Shown here piece after piece: positions 1 through 8,508 of a stretch of 64,000 bases of DNA. The notes beneath the pieces are model-generated. The model saw only the letters and a list, made by a program, of their open reading frames with translations, did not search any database and was not told the DNA's origin. Each line of letters opens with the position of its first letter. The first letter of the stretch is position 1. Source of the stretch: Planctomycetota bacterium (GTDB lineage: Bacteria > Planctomycetota > UBA11346); contig JACDEI010000009.1 in assembly GCA_013816485.1 (NCBI GenBank), forward strand, positions 55,773-119,772, read 5' to 3'. A program made the position numbers and the translations under genes.

Positions 1-660
1 ATGTACGAGAAGCACAAAGACGAGTCGCCTGCCGAGCTGTTCGAACTGGCGTCGTCGATGTCGAACAAGCGGGAGGAGGCGGGGAAACTACGTGCCGACT
101 TCCAGGCCTTGAAGGAGAAGATCAACAAAGCCCCCAACGGTGCGGAAAAAGCCAAGCTGATGCAGGAGATGAAGTCGCTCGCCGATCGCCGTGATGAACT
201 GATGTCAGAGGCTGACCCGTTGGCCAAGAAGAAGATCCTTGGCGAGGGTAAGGGCACTGGTGCGCGCGACGCCAAGGGCGGCGTGGGCAACCTGCTGCGC
301 GCGTCCGAACTCGGATCGCCCGCACCCAATAGCCACTTCCTGCGCACCTTCGGTCAGAGCGATCGCCAACTGATCGACAACGGCAGCGATGGCGCGGCGG
401 TGACGCAGGCCCTGGCGATGATGAACGGCCTGATCGAACCGGATCTGTTGTCGAATCGTTCGGTGCTGACGGCGAACGTGCTCAAAGGCAGCAACGCCGA
501 GGCCAAGGCCAAACAGTTGTGGCTGACCATCCTGTCGCGCGAACCGACGTCCAAAGAAGTGTCGCTGGCCGCGAAGGTGATCGCAGCGCACGGTCCTGAG
601 GGTGCTAAGGATCTCGCCTGGGCGCTGATCAACTCCAACGAATTCCTCTTCCTGCGCTGA
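1..660 (+). CDS. C-terminal part of a PSD1/DUF1553 protein (5'-truncated by window edge)
   Basis: This is the last 219 residues of a planctomycete cytochrome/DUF1549/DUF1553 protein; the reading frame is open to the first base, so the gene almost certainly begins upstream. A charged helical stretch (about residues 20-80) is followed by the typical DUF1553 ending: RASELGSPAP, HFLRTFGQSDRQ, a QALAMMNG segment, and a final helical region ending NSNEFLFLR. Related full-length proteins are 700-1100 residues, exported, and carry N-terminal haem-binding and DUF1549 domains. Their biochemical role is not established; they are usually discussed with polysaccharide degradation. It lies 17 bp before a DUF1501 gene, the usual partner. 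Identification is confident; the N-terminal domains cannot be seen. Confidence 0.88.
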   Translation: MYEKHKDESPAELFELASSMSNKREEAGKLRADFQALKEKINKAPNGAEKAKLMQEMKSLADRRDELMSEADPLAKKKILGEGKGTGARDAKGGVGNLLRASELGSPAPNSHFLRTFGQSDRQLIDNGSDGAAVTQALAMMNGLIEPDLLSNRSVLTANVLKGSNAEAKAKQLWLTILSREPTSKEVSLAAKVIAAHGPEGAKDLAWALINSNEFLFLR

Positions 661-677
661 GCCTTGAAGGAACGACC

Positions 678-1979
678 ATGAGCCTCAAACACCTCGCCCA
701 TCGTCTGGATGACTGTTCGCGCCGCGCGTTCCTGGGAGGCGTGGCCAAGGCCGCCTTCGGGGTGTCATTGCTGCCATGGCTGACGCCGCTGGCCAGCGCT
801 GCCGATCCGCTTGCTGCCATCGCACGGCGACCGACCGCGCGCAACTGCATCTTCCTCAACATGAACGGCGGCATGAGCCACCTCGATACCTGGGATCCCA
901 AACCCGGCACCGAGACTGGCGGCCCGACGCAGGCGCTGAAGACCAACGCCGACGGCGTGCAAGTCAGCCAGTACCTGCCGCGCATGGCCGAACAGATGGA
1001 CAAGGTGGCGGTGATCCGCGGCATGACTTCGACGCAGGGCGCACACGAGCCGGCGCAGTACCTGATGCACACCAGTTTCACTCAACGCGGCACCATTCGC
1101 CACCCGACCATGGGTGCGTGGATGTCGTACTTCACCGGTCGCGGCAATCCGACACTGCCCACCAGCGTGGTGGTTGGTGGTGGTGGCCGTCATCCGGGTG
1201 CCGGGTTCCTCGAAGCGAAATTCGCACCGTTGCCGCTCGGTAATTCCAAGGCCGGTCTGCAACACAGCGCGCGCGCGCGTGGTGTCACCGAAGAATCCTT
1301 CGATCGCCGCATGGGCCTGCTCTCGCAACTGAACGAGGGCTTCGCGAAGGAGTTCCCGCAGAAGGCCGTGCGTGGGTATCAGGATCTTTACCAGGAAGCG
1401 ATCGCGCTGATGGGCAGCAAGGATCTTGCCGCGTTTGACTTGGCGCAGGAACCGGAGGACCTCAAGGACCGCTACGGTGACAACGAGTTCGGGCAGGGTT
1501 GCTTGCTGGCACGCCGTCTGATCGAACACGATGTGCGTTTCGTCGAGGTCAATCTGGGCGGCTGGGACACCCACGACGACAACTTCGACCGCGTGGGGGA
1601 ACGCGCCAACATCCTCGATGAAGGTCTCGCCGCCCTGCTGCCCGACCTGGAAAGCCGCGGCCTGCTGGAGGAGACGCTGGTGGTCGTCGCCACCGAGTTC
1701 GGCCGCACGCCGCGCATCAACCAGAACAACGGTCGCGACCACTATCCCAAGGCCTTCAGCATGGCGCTTGCCGGCGGCGGCGTGCGCGGTGGACAGGTCT
1801 ACGGCGCGACGGATCCGACTGGCAGCGAGGTCGCCGCGGGAAAAACCCAGGTCACCGACTTCAATGCCACCATCGCGTACGGCCTCGGTCTGCCGCTGGA
1901 GAAGGTGGTGATGTCGCCCTCGGGCCGGCCATTCACCGTCGCCGACAAGGGGCGTCCGATCACCGCGCTGTTCGGGTGA
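678..1979 (+). CDS. DUF1501 family protein with Tat signal
   Basis: A 433-residue exported protein of the DUF1501 family, which belongs to the alkaline-phosphatase-like fold and is very abundant in Planctomycetota and Verrucomicrobiota. The N-terminus has a twin-arginine motif (SRRAFLGG) and a hydrophobic stretch ending near ASAADP, so it is probably exported folded. Family blocks seen are MNGGMSHLDTWDPKPG, a GGWDTHDDN segment and TEFGRTPRINQ followed by GRDHYPKAFS. Histidines and aspartates in these blocks may bind metal (inference). The ATG at 678 follows AAGGAACGACC, a good ribosome site. It is paired with the preceding DUF1553 gene and followed by a cytochrome-LRR gene. Substrate unknown. 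Confidence 0.92.
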   Translation: MSLKHLAHRLDDCSRRAFLGGVAKAAFGVSLLPWLTPLASAADPLAAIARRPTARNCIFLNMNGGMSHLDTWDPKPGTETGGPTQALKTNADGVQVSQYLPRMAEQMDKVAVIRGMTSTQGAHEPAQYLMHTSFTQRGTIRHPTMGAWMSYFTGRGNPTLPTSVVVGGGGRHPGAGFLEAKFAPLPLGNSKAGLQHSARARGVTEESFDRRMGLLSQLNEGFAKEFPQKAVRGYQDLYQEAIALMGSKDLAAFDLAQEPEDLKDRYGDNEFGQGCLLARRLIEHDVRFVEVNLGGWDTHDDNFDRVGERANILDEGLAALLPDLESRGLLEETLVVVATEFGRTPRINQNNGRDHYPKAFSMALAGGGVRGGQVYGATDPTGSEVAAGKTQVTDFNATIAYGLGLPLEKVVMSPSGRPFTVADKGRPITALFG

Positions 1980-1994
1980 ACAACAGCATGGGAT

Positions 1995-2120
1995 TGGCCG
2001 CAGAGACGCAGAGCCGCAGAGCCGGACAACCAGCAAGGACCTGCATCATGACGTCAGCCATCACCGCTCAGCGCATGTTATCTCCCCGTCTTCCTCTGCG
2101 ACTCTGTGCCTCTGCGGCCA
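1995..2120. repeat. Inverted array of CGCAGAG-type 8-mers
   Basis: The left arm (1995-2022) reads as three units of an 8-mer, CGCAGAG plus one base, beginning TGGCCGCAGAG. The right arm (2093-2120) is its imperfect reverse complement, ending CTCTGCGGCCA. The arms are about 70 bp apart and span the start codon of the cytochrome-LRR gene, so the mRNA leader could fold over it. It is one of several inverted short-unit arrays in this window. Confidence 0.8.
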
Positions 2121-3064
2121 GTCTGCTGTTTCCGCTCGTGGGGTTGTCCGCCGCCGACACGCCGACCTACGCCAAAAACATCCAGCCGATCCTCGCCGAC
2201 CGCTGCTATTCGTGCCATGGGCCGGAGAAACAGAAAGGCGAGCTGCGACTCGACTCGCCGGAGGCGATCAAGAAGGGCGGAAAAAACGGCGCTATCCTGA
2301 CCTCTGGCGATCCGGCGAAGAGCACGCTCTATTCGCTGACGCTGCTGCCGGCGGGTGATGACGATCGCATGCCGGCGAAGGGCGATTCGTTGACGCAGGC
2401 GCAGACCGATGCGATCCGCGATTGGATCAAGTCCGGTGCGGCCTTCGATGGCGTGGCGGGTGTCGTCGCCAAACCCGAACCGGTGAATGGCCCGCTGCAC
2501 CTGGGACCGAGTGATATCGATCTGGCCAGCGGGAAACTCAGCAAGCCCGATGCCGCGGCGCTCAAGGCACTGAGCGATGCGGGCGCGATCATCACCCTCA
2601 TCAGCAGCAACGGCGCGGCGCTCGATGTCGACCTCAGCCACCTGACCGAGCCGCTCACGGCCGGCCATCTAAAGGAACTCGACCGCCTTGCCGCCAACGT
2701 CTTCTGGCTCGATCTCCAAGGCAGCGCGCTCACCGATGCCGGGCTCGCCAGCGTGGCGAAGTGCCGCAACCTGACGCGTCTGCACCTCAACCGTACGGCG
2801 GTGAGCGATGCGGGGCTCGGCGCGCTCAAGGGCCTCGCTGGATTGGAGTACCTCAACCTAGTGGGCACCAGTGTCGGTGATGCCGGCCTCGCGCACTTCG
2901 CGGGCCTGACGAAACTGCAACGCCTCTACGTCTGGCAGACCAAGGTCACCGATGCGGGCGGTGCGAAACTGAAAGCGGCCAATGCCGCGCTGGTGATCAA
3001 CCGCGGTCCGGCCTTTTCCAAGGTCGATGTGCCGGATCCCGAAGGTGGCCGTCGCCGTCGCTGA
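2048..3064 (+). CDS. Planctomycete-type cytochrome c domain protein with leucine-rich repeats
   Basis: A 338-residue secreted protein. A signal peptide (residues 1 to about 35) is followed by a planctomycete cytochrome c domain with NIQPILADRCYSCHG (CxxCH haem motif), a DSPEAIKKGG segment and DRMPAKG. The second half has 24-residue-type leucine-rich repeats: LTDAGLASVAK, VSDAGLGALKG and VGDAGLAHFAG. The frame is open from 1976, but the ATG at 2048 has an AAGGA ribosome site nine bases upstream and gives a clean signal peptide. The right arm of an inverted CGCAGAG-type repeat (2093-2120) encodes part of that signal peptide. The gene ends with a basic GGRRRR tail. It is probably a periplasmic redox or binding protein of the DUF1501/DUF1553 cluster; exact role unknown. 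Confidence 0.85.
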   Translation: MTSAITAQRMLSPRLPLRLCASAASLLFPLVGLSAADTPTYAKNIQPILADRCYSCHGPEKQKGELRLDSPEAIKKGGKNGAILTSGDPAKSTLYSLTLLPAGDDDRMPAKGDSLTQAQTDAIRDWIKSGAAFDGVAGVVAKPEPVNGPLHLGPSDIDLASGKLSKPDAAALKALSDAGAIITLISSNGAALDVDLSHLTEPLTAGHLKELDRLAANVFWLDLQGSALTDAGLASVAKCRNLTRLHLNRTAVSDAGLGALKGLAGLEYLNLVGTSVGDAGLAHFAGLTKLQRLYVWQTKVTDAGGAKLKAANAALVINRGPAFSKVDVPDPEGGRRRR

Positions 3065-3090
3065 CCTGCCGCCGCCGTGCTCGCCAAAGC

Positions 3091-3120
3091 AGAACGCCGC
3101 CCGTTGCCGGGCGGCGTTCT
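3091..3120. terminator. Bidirectional hairpin between convergent genes
   Basis: A perfect 13-bp stem (AGAACGCCGCCCG, loop TTGC, and its complement) lies between the cytochrome-LRR gene and the convergent DUF1080 gene. The T-run after it is weak on the plus strand. Its location and stability fit a shared transcription terminator. Confidence 0.7.
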
Positions 3121-3145
3121 CGTTCTTCCGCGTATCAGACGACGC

Positions 3146-3949
3146 TTACGGCTGATCGTAACCCTTCAGCGGACGCACCCAGATATTGCGGTATTTCACC
3201 GGGTTGCCGTGGTCCTGCATTGAGATCGGACCGGTTGCGCTGTGCGGGGTGTAGGCCGCCGCGGCCTTGTGGTTGGTGCGACCCTTCAGCTCAGTGCGAT
3301 GGTGCACCACGATGCCGTTGTGGATCACCGTGACGAACGCCGGCTTCACCACTTTTTTGTCGCCGTCGAACTTCGGGCATTCCCAGATGATGTCGTACAT
3401 CTGCCACTCGCCGGGTTTGCGGTTGGCGTTCACCAGCGGAGGGAAGCTGCCGTAGATCGCTGCGGTCTGGCCGTCGGGATAGGTCTGGTTCTCGAAGCAG
3501 TCGAGCACCTGGATTTCATAGATGCCCATCAGGAACACGCCGCTGTTGCCGCGGCCCTGTCCTTCACCTTTCCCAGGAACCGGTGAAGTCCATTCGATGT
3601 GCAACTGGATGTCGCCGAAGGAATCCTTCGAGGTCTGCTGACCCTTGGCGGCTTCCATGTAACCGTTTTCCAACTTCCAGTTCTGGTTCTGCCACTTGTC
3701 GAGGTTGGTGCCGTCGAACAACACGATGGCGTCACTCGGCGGTTTGCCCGGCTGGTCCTGCGTGCTGAAGGTCCCCGGCGTCACGACAGTCGGCTGCGGA
3801 CGTTCGCCGTCATGCACGTGCCAGGTGGTGCCAGGAACCAGCGGGGTGTCCTGGTAGCCCAGGTTCTTCTTCGGCTTGGGCGCGTCCTCAGCGAAGGCGG
3901 GCGCGCCGACGGCGACGAACAGGGCGAGGGAGGCGACGACATACTTCAT
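3146..3949 (-). CDS. DUF1080 (3-keto-disaccharide hydrolase family) secreted protein
   Basis: A 267-residue secreted protein. It has a signal peptide (MKYVVASLALFVAVGAPAFA), then a concanavalin-like DUF1080 domain: IVLFDGTNLDKWQ, GDIQLHIEWTSP, GNSGVFLMGIYEIQVLD, a GEWQMYDIIWE segment and a final HGNPVKYRNIWVRPL. DUF1080 members hydrolyse 3-keto-glycosides in some bacteria; the substrate here is unknown. The open frame extends upstream to 4117, but the start at 3949 has the signal peptide and an AAGGA ribosome site eight bases upstream. An exported isomerase-like gene in the same direction lies upstream, which suggests joint function in sugar processing. Regulation is not visible, apart from the strong inverted repeat at 4034-4104 between the two. 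Confidence 0.92.
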   Translation of the reverse strand: MKYVVASLALFVAVGAPAFAEDAPKPKKNLGYQDTPLVPGTTWHVHDGERPQPTVVTPGTFSTQDQPGKPPSDAIVLFDGTNLDKWQNQNWKLENGYMEAAKGQQTSKDSFGDIQLHIEWTSPVPGKGEGQGRGNSGVFLMGIYEIQVLDCFENQTYPDGQTAAIYGSFPPLVNANRKPGEWQMYDIIWECPKFDGDKKVVKPAFVTVIHNGIVVHHRTELKGRTNHKAAAAYTPHSATGPISMQDHGNPVKYRNIWVRPLKGYDQP

Positions 3950-4033
3950 GTGGGGAATCCTTGTGGGGCAGATGGTACGGGATGGGAACGGATTGGTTGG
4001 CTGATGACACGTCGAGCGATTTACGAAGGACTG

Positions 4034-4104
4034 ACATGGAGGACCGGAGAACCGGAGGGGGGAGGCAGCGGTGCGAATTCCTCCGGTTCTCCGGTCCTCC
4101 ATGT
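4034..4104. repeat. Perfect 25-bp inverted repeat
   Basis: Positions 4034-4058 and 4080-4104 are exact reverse complements over 25 bp, separated by 21 bases. The arm contains ACCGGAGA followed by ACCGGAG, an 8-bp unit. It lies between the DUF1080 gene and the TIM-barrel gene and would form a very stable hairpin in RNA from either strand. It is a second member of the inverted short-unit arrays. Confidence 0.9.
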
Positions 4105-4123
4105 CCGATCCAGTCATCCCTGC

Positions 4124-5068
4124 TCACACATCGCACACCCGCGCCGCGTGGCGCAGGGCTTTGACCTTGTCCGGCCACGTCGGAATGAACTCCTGGCCGA
4201 CGAAACCTTTGTACCCGGTGGCGAGGATCGCCTTCATCACTGCCGGATAATTGATTTCCTGCGTATCGTCGAGTTCGCCGCGTCCAGGCACGCCGGCGGT
4301 GTGGTAGTGGCCGACGTATTCGTGGTACTGCTTGATGCGGGTGATGACGTCGCCCTGCATGATCTGCGTGTGGTAGATGTCGAAGAGGATCTTCATGCGT
4401 GGGCTGCCGACCTGCTTGCAGATCTCGACCGCGAACTCGATACGGTCGGCCTGGTAGTCGGGATGGCCCTTCATGTTCTCATTCACGCGGCTGTTGAGCA
4501 CTTCCATGCAGATGGTGATGCCCTTCTGCTCGGCGAGGCCGACCACCTGCTTGATACCGGCGACGCAGTTCTTGATCCCTTCCTCATCGCTGATGCCTTC
4601 GCGCATGCCGGAGAAGGTGATGACGTTGGGGCATCCGAACGCTGCCGAGCGTTCGATCTGCTCGCTGATCTTCTGCACGCACATCTGATGGTTCTCGACG
4701 TGGTTGAAGCCTTTGACGAAACCATGGCTGCCGGCGATGGCACAGGTGAGGCCCGCTTCTTTCAGCATCGGCCAGTGTTTGGGATCGACCAGTTCGACCG
4801 ATTTGAATCCGAGCTGGGCTGCGGCCTTGGCCAGCGTGACGGTCTCCATCGGGTTGAAACACCAGCCGACCACCGACTGATTGATCCGACCGTTGGTGAT
4901 GCGCCAGGTGGATTCATCGGGCGTGGTGGTCGCAGGTACCGCCGCGTTGGTGGCCCGCGTCGTGCTGTCGGTACATCCGGCGCTGAGCAACGCAGCGCCA
5001 CCCAGGGCGCCGCCCAGCAGCGTGCGACGGGACAGGGCGGGAGAAACGGCGGATGTTGCGGTGCGCAT
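4124..5068 (-). CDS. Exported hydroxypyruvate-isomerase-like TIM-barrel protein
   Basis: A 314-residue xylose-isomerase-like TIM barrel of the hydroxypyruvate isomerase/sugar phosphate isomerase type. The N-terminus has a twin-arginine motif (LSRRTLLGG) and a possible lipobox (LLSAGC), so it is exported and perhaps lipid-anchored. Recognisable strands are SVVGWCFNP, GFKSVELVDP, NVITFSGMREG, CMEVLNSRVNENMKGHP, MKILFDIYHTQIMQGD, VGHYHTAGVPGRGELDD and GFVGQEFIPT. The glutamate in MEVLN, the aspartate/histidine in DIYHTQ and the final GQE match the family's metal and catalytic positions. The start at 5068 has GGAGG close upstream. It probably acts on a keto-sugar made by the neighbouring DUF1080 enzyme (inference from gene order). 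Confidence 0.88.
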   Translation of the reverse strand: MRTATSAVSPALSRRTLLGGALGGAALLSAGCTDSTTRATNAAVPATTTPDESTWRITNGRINQSVVGWCFNPMETVTLAKAAAQLGFKSVELVDPKHWPMLKEAGLTCAIAGSHGFVKGFNHVENHQMCVQKISEQIERSAAFGCPNVITFSGMREGISDEEGIKNCVAGIKQVVGLAEQKGITICMEVLNSRVNENMKGHPDYQADRIEFAVEICKQVGSPRMKILFDIYHTQIMQGDVITRIKQYHEYVGHYHTAGVPGRGELDDTQEINYPAVMKAILATGYKGFVGQEFIPTWPDKVKALRHAARVCDV

Positions 5069-5160
5069 GAGGCCTCCAAGGTCGGGGGTGCACACCGTGT
5101 GCCGTCTCGTTTCGCGAGGCAAGCGCTTGCCGCCGCTCCGCCAGGAAGACCCTGGGACAC

Positions 5161-5721
5161 ATGGCCGCCGGTTCCTCCACTATCGCCCTGCGCGTCACCG
5201 CCCGGCGCATCGCGATCGTCCGCCAGGACCGCACTGCCGGCCAGGATCGCGCCGCCCGCAGCCGCTGGGAGATGGTCGGGCACCTCGACCGCGCCAAGGC
5301 CTTGGCCGGCGCGGATCTGACACCCGCGATCGTCCAACGCCTGAGCCCAGGCGAAGCCATGCAGGCACGCATCGCCCTCGAACGCTGGCGCGCGGAGCAG
5401 GCGCAGGAGGCCCGCCGTGGCGCGATGGCGCAGGCCGCCGCCGACCTCGATCGCCTTGCCGCGTTGTTCGCCGCCGAGGAACTGACCGCCAGCGACCTAA
5501 TGGCCGCGGTCGAACAGGTACGCCTGCGCACGGTGATCACCGCCTGGGAATCGCTGGGCGTCGCCCTGCGCGACCGCGCCCGCCGCCATGGCCTGGAACA
5601 CCTCTTCACCCCCGCGCCGCGTCAGCCATTGTCGGACGAGGATCCGGTGGTGATTGCGAGTGACGAGAACGAGACGCAGACGCTTAGCGAACGGGATGCG
5701 GAGCGGTTGAGAAGAGAGTGA
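5161..5721 (+). CDS. Hypothetical alanine-rich helical protein
   Basis: I do not recognise this 186-residue protein. It has no signal peptide or membrane segment. It is rich in Ala, Arg and Glu and looks mostly helical (for example ARIALERWRAEQAQEARRGA), with a short acidic C-terminal tail. It diverges from the TIM-barrel gene (92 bp apart) and converges on the next gene with four bases between the stops. Composition and GC-rich third codon positions favour this frame over the antisense one, but coding status is not certain. Confidence 0.6.
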   Translation: MAAGSSTIALRVTARRIAIVRQDRTAGQDRAARSRWEMVGHLDRAKALAGADLTPAIVQRLSPGEAMQARIALERWRAEQAQEARRGAMAQAAADLDRLAALFAAEELTASDLMAAVEQVRLRTVITAWESLGVALRDRARRHGLEHLFTPAPRQPLSDEDPVVIASDENETQTLSERDAERLRRE

Positions 5722-5725
5722 AACC

Positions 5726-6202
5726 TCAACCGGGCAGCCAGCCGTCACGCAGGAGCTTCCGCTCCTTCGCCGACTCGCCGAAAATCCGTCCATGATGGAA
5801 CATTCCCAGGTAGGCCACGTAGCTGTCGCCTTTGCCGATCTCTCGCATCTGCCCAGGAACCAGGTCCTCAGCTGACGTGTCACCGGCGATGAAGATGTTG
5901 TCGAGCTCTGCGATCTTCAATTTCTTGCAACGTGCGATCAGGACCTCCTTCTCCAGTTCGTAAAGGCCGATATCCGGCTGTGGCAGGGCGAAAAAATCTG
6001 TGGGATTGGTCGGCTTGGGTGACCACAGACGCAGGAAATAGTCCTCCTCCACAAAGTTGAGGCCGAATAGTTCGCCGAGCCCGGAGTTGAAGACGTCCGC
6101 ATCGGCCTCGTCATCGCCGCTGAAGTCCACTTCCCGGAACAACAGGCCCTGTACTTCGGCGGGTGTCGCTTTGGCGGCAAAGACAGAGGTGATGCCTTCC
6201 AT
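5726..6202 (-). CDS. Hypothetical cytoplasmic protein
   Basis: This 158-residue protein is not recognised. It is acidic, has no signal peptide and looks like an alpha/beta globular protein. Segments include LLFREVDFSGDDEAD, LFGLNFVEEDYFLRLW, and a C-terminal SYVAYLGMFHHGRIFGES. An open frame reaches 6262, but the ATG at 6202 has CAGGAG eight bases upstream. Downstream is the convergent alanine-rich gene. Nothing links it to the metal locus to its right. Confidence 0.7.
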   Translation of the reverse strand: MEGITSVFAAKATPAEVQGLLFREVDFSGDDEADADVFNSGLGELFGLNFVEEDYFLRLWSPKPTNPTDFFALPQPDIGLYELEKEVLIARCKKLKIAELDNIFIAGDTSAEDLVPGQMREIGKGDSYVAYLGMFHHGRIFGESAKERKLLRDGWLPG

Positions 6203-6344
6203 CGCTGATTCTCCTGACGGTCGTGCGTGCGGCAGTAGAGCATGTGAGGTTGCTGCCGCCACTCTTTGGTCAGGGTGGAAGCGTCCACGGCTTCTTCGGG
6301 GTGCCCCTGCGGGGATCAGAACAGATCAGGCTCCTACAACGATT

Positions 6345-7256
6345 TCAGTGCCGATGCCCCGGTACCTCACAATGTTCCTCGCTCTCCTCCTGGTGATGAT
6401 GCACCGGACGCAGGAACCACCGTAGCAAGCCGTGTCGTGGGCCGATGACGCACGACACCGCGAAGCCTGCGCCGAGCACCAGCACCATCGCCGGACCTGA
6501 GGCCAAGCCCGCCTGGACGCTGACCCACAAGCCGATGAGCGCGCCGCTTACCGCATAGATCGCGGCGAACGCCAGCATGCGGCCCCAGCGGTCGCACCAC
6601 AGGTACGCCGTCACCGCCGGCAGCATGAACAGGCCGAGCGCGAGCACGCCACCGAGCGCGTGCAGTGCCGCCACCAGGTTGAGCACCACCAGCGCCAGCA
6701 ATCCCAGGTGCGTCACCGTGCTGCGGCCGCCGCTCGCGCGGTGATAAGCGGGGTCGAAACACTCCAACAAGATGCTGCGGTAAAAGACGGCAAAGATCGT
6801 GATCGTCAGGGTGCTGACGCCGGCGGCGAGCCACAGGTCCTGCGGTCCGACCGCGAGAATGTTGCCGAACAAAAAGTGCAGCAGATCGATCGGCGTGCCG
6901 GCCTTGCTCACCAGCGCCACACCCAAACCGAACAAGGTGATGAACAACGCGGCGAAGGCGGCGTCTTCTTTCACGCGTGTCAGGCGGCTGATCAATCCAC
7001 TCGCCATCGCGGTGACCAAACCGGCGGTGAGTCCACCGACCAACAACGCCGGCAGGCTGGTGCCGACCATCAGCCAGGCGATGCCGACACCCGGCAGCAG
7101 TGAATGCGCGAGTGCATCGCCCATCAGCGACAACCGCCGCACCACCAACACGCAGCCAAGCATGCTCGCGCTGACGCCGAGCAGCACGCACAGCAATGCC
7201 GCGCGCCACAGGAAGCGGTTCTCCGGCGCGATAAGCGTGGCGAGCCAGTCGCTCAT
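6345..7256 (-). CDS. Metal ABC transporter permease (ABC-3/ZnuB family)
   Basis: A 303-residue polytopic inner-membrane permease of the ZnuB/MntB type (divalent zinc, manganese or iron). The start at 7256 gives MSDWLATLIAPENRFLWRAAL. The ABC-3 signature region GDALAHSLLPGVGIAW is present, as are about eight hydrophobic segments and the LGGVLALGLFMLPAVTAYL block. The C-terminus ends in a histidine-rich tail (HHHQEESEEHCEVPGHRH) that could bind metal. The ATPase partner lies upstream in the same direction, but 427 bp of repeat-bearing DNA separates them, which is unusual for this pair. No substrate-binding protein gene is nearby. Confidence 0.92.
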   Translation of the reverse strand: MSDWLATLIAPENRFLWRAALLCVLLGVSASMLGCVLVVRRLSLMGDALAHSLLPGVGIAWLMVGTSLPALLVGGLTAGLVTAMASGLISRLTRVKEDAAFAALFITLFGLGVALVSKAGTPIDLLHFLFGNILAVGPQDLWLAAGVSTLTITIFAVFYRSILLECFDPAYHRASGGRSTVTHLGLLALVVLNLVAALHALGGVLALGLFMLPAVTAYLWCDRWGRMLAFAAIYAVSGALIGLWVSVQAGLASGPAMVLVLGAGFAVSCVIGPRHGLLRWFLRPVHHHQEESEEHCEVPGHRH

Positions 7257-7683
7257 GGTGTTCTCACCGCGACATCGAACACAGAGGACCAGAGCACCAG
7301 AGGAGCGGACGGTATCTTCGCCGAGAGAAAGCCCTCGGTTTGTCCAGGAATATTGGCCGTCACTCGGCTGTCGCCGCCCCGCCGGGGCGGCATGGGAATA
7401 GCCCGGCACTTCAGTGCCGGGAGCGTGCATCGATCTTTGCAGAGTCCCGGAGGGACGGCTGAACTTTTGTGCGGTTCAGCCGTCCCTCCGGGACTATGGT
7501 CGTGGGTATCGCTGTTCCCGGCACTGAAGTGCCGGGCTATTGCCAAGTCATCCCTGCGGGACGCCCGAGATGGACGAGGGCCAGCTCTGCCGCCGAGGCG
7601 GGCAACCACGGGACGGTTCGGCCGATTCCCCGCAGTTCTGCTCTGGTGTTCTGGTGCTCTGTGCTCTACCCGTTTCTCTCTAC
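7257..7683. repeat. REP family C element between ABC ATPase and permease genes
   Basis: This gap holds a nested palindrome at 7395-7545. The outer arms are GCCCGGCACTTCAGTGCCGG (itself a palindrome) and its inverted copy near 7515-7543. The inner arms are AGTCCCGGAGGGACGGCTGA at 7443-7464 and its complement at 7473-7494. A second copy, lacking the right outer arm, is at 63789-63891. The element would form a long hairpin in the transporter mRNA between ATPase and permease. Confidence 0.85.
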
Positions 7684-8508
7684 TCATGGCGCGGCCTTCC
7701 GCGCCATCGGCTTCACCCGTGGATCCTTGAGCGACAGGCCGAGGGCCGGAGCGGGCGCGGGTTTCGGCACCGCCACCATCGAACGTTCGGAGGCGTAGCT
7801 GGCGCCGTAGGCGCGCGTGAGGTTGCGTGGGTTCAGCACTTCGGCGGTCGGCCCCGCGGCAATCAGGCTCGCGCGCACCAGCAGGGCCTGCGGGAAATAC
7901 CGCCGCGCCAGATCGAGATCATGCACCACCGTCACCACCAGCCGTCCGGCTTTCGCCCAGGTCTGCAAACGCCGCACGAGGTCGGCAGACGAACTCGGAT
8001 CGAGTCCGGCGAATGGCTCATCGAGCAGGAAAATGTCCGCGCCACTCGCCACCGCACGCGCAAGAAAAGTGCGTTGCTGTTGTCCACCAGACAGCGCAGC
8101 GATCTGACGATCGGCGAGCCATTCCAGACCCATCTCGGTGATCGCAGCGTCGACCGCGGCGTGATCTTCGGTGCGGAAACCACGGAAGGGACCGAGCACC
8201 TGGTAACGTCCCATCGCCACCACGTCGCGCACGGTCACCGGGAAATCCCAGTCGACCGCGGTACGTTGCGGCAGGTAGCCGATGCGCCGGCTGGCCTTGC
8301 GGCACGGCACGCCGCCGATGGTGATGCTGCCCGTCGTCAGGCGATGCCAGCCGAGGATGGTGCGCAGTAACGTACTTTTTCCGGCGCCGTTGGGGCCCAT
8401 CAGCGCGACCAGCGAACCGCACGGCAGCTCAGCCGAGAGGTGGTGCACCGCCGGCGTCGGGCCGTAACACACCGTCACGTCATCAAAACGCAGCGCGTCG
8501 GTCGGCAT
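7684..8508 (-). CDS. Metal ABC transporter ATP-binding protein (ZnuC/MntA-like)
   Basis: A 274-residue cytoplasmic ATPase that powers the permease encoded downstream. Walker A is GPNGAGKST, Q-loop YLPQRTAVDWDFPV, signature LSGGQQQRTFLARA, Walker B DIFLLDEPFAGLD and the H-loop VTVVHDLDL. The DWDFPV sequence after the Q-loop is typical of zinc/manganese ABC ATPases. The C-terminus is extended by about 40 Pro/Ala-rich residues. The start at 8508 overlaps the stop of the upstream membrane-protein gene (TGATG), indicating translational coupling. Confidence 0.93.
   Translation of the reverse strand: MPTDALRFDDVTVCYGPTPAVHHLSAELPCGSLVALMGPNGAGKSTLLRTILGWHRLTTGSITIGGVPCRKASRRIGYLPQRTAVDWDFPVTVRDVVAMGRYQVLGPFRGFRTEDHAAVDAAITEMGLEWLADRQIAALSGGQQQRTFLARAVASGADIFLLDEPFAGLDPSSSADLVRRLQTWAKAGRLVVTVVHDLDLARRYFPQALLVRASLIAAGPTAEVLNPRNLTRAYGASYASERSMVAVPKPAPAPALGLSLKDPRVKPMARKAAP

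Noticed and set aside
3599..5320. 573-codon plus-strand frame over the DUF1080 and TIM-barrel genes
   Set aside because: Antisense to two well-supported genes and rich in His/Asp/Val without any domain.
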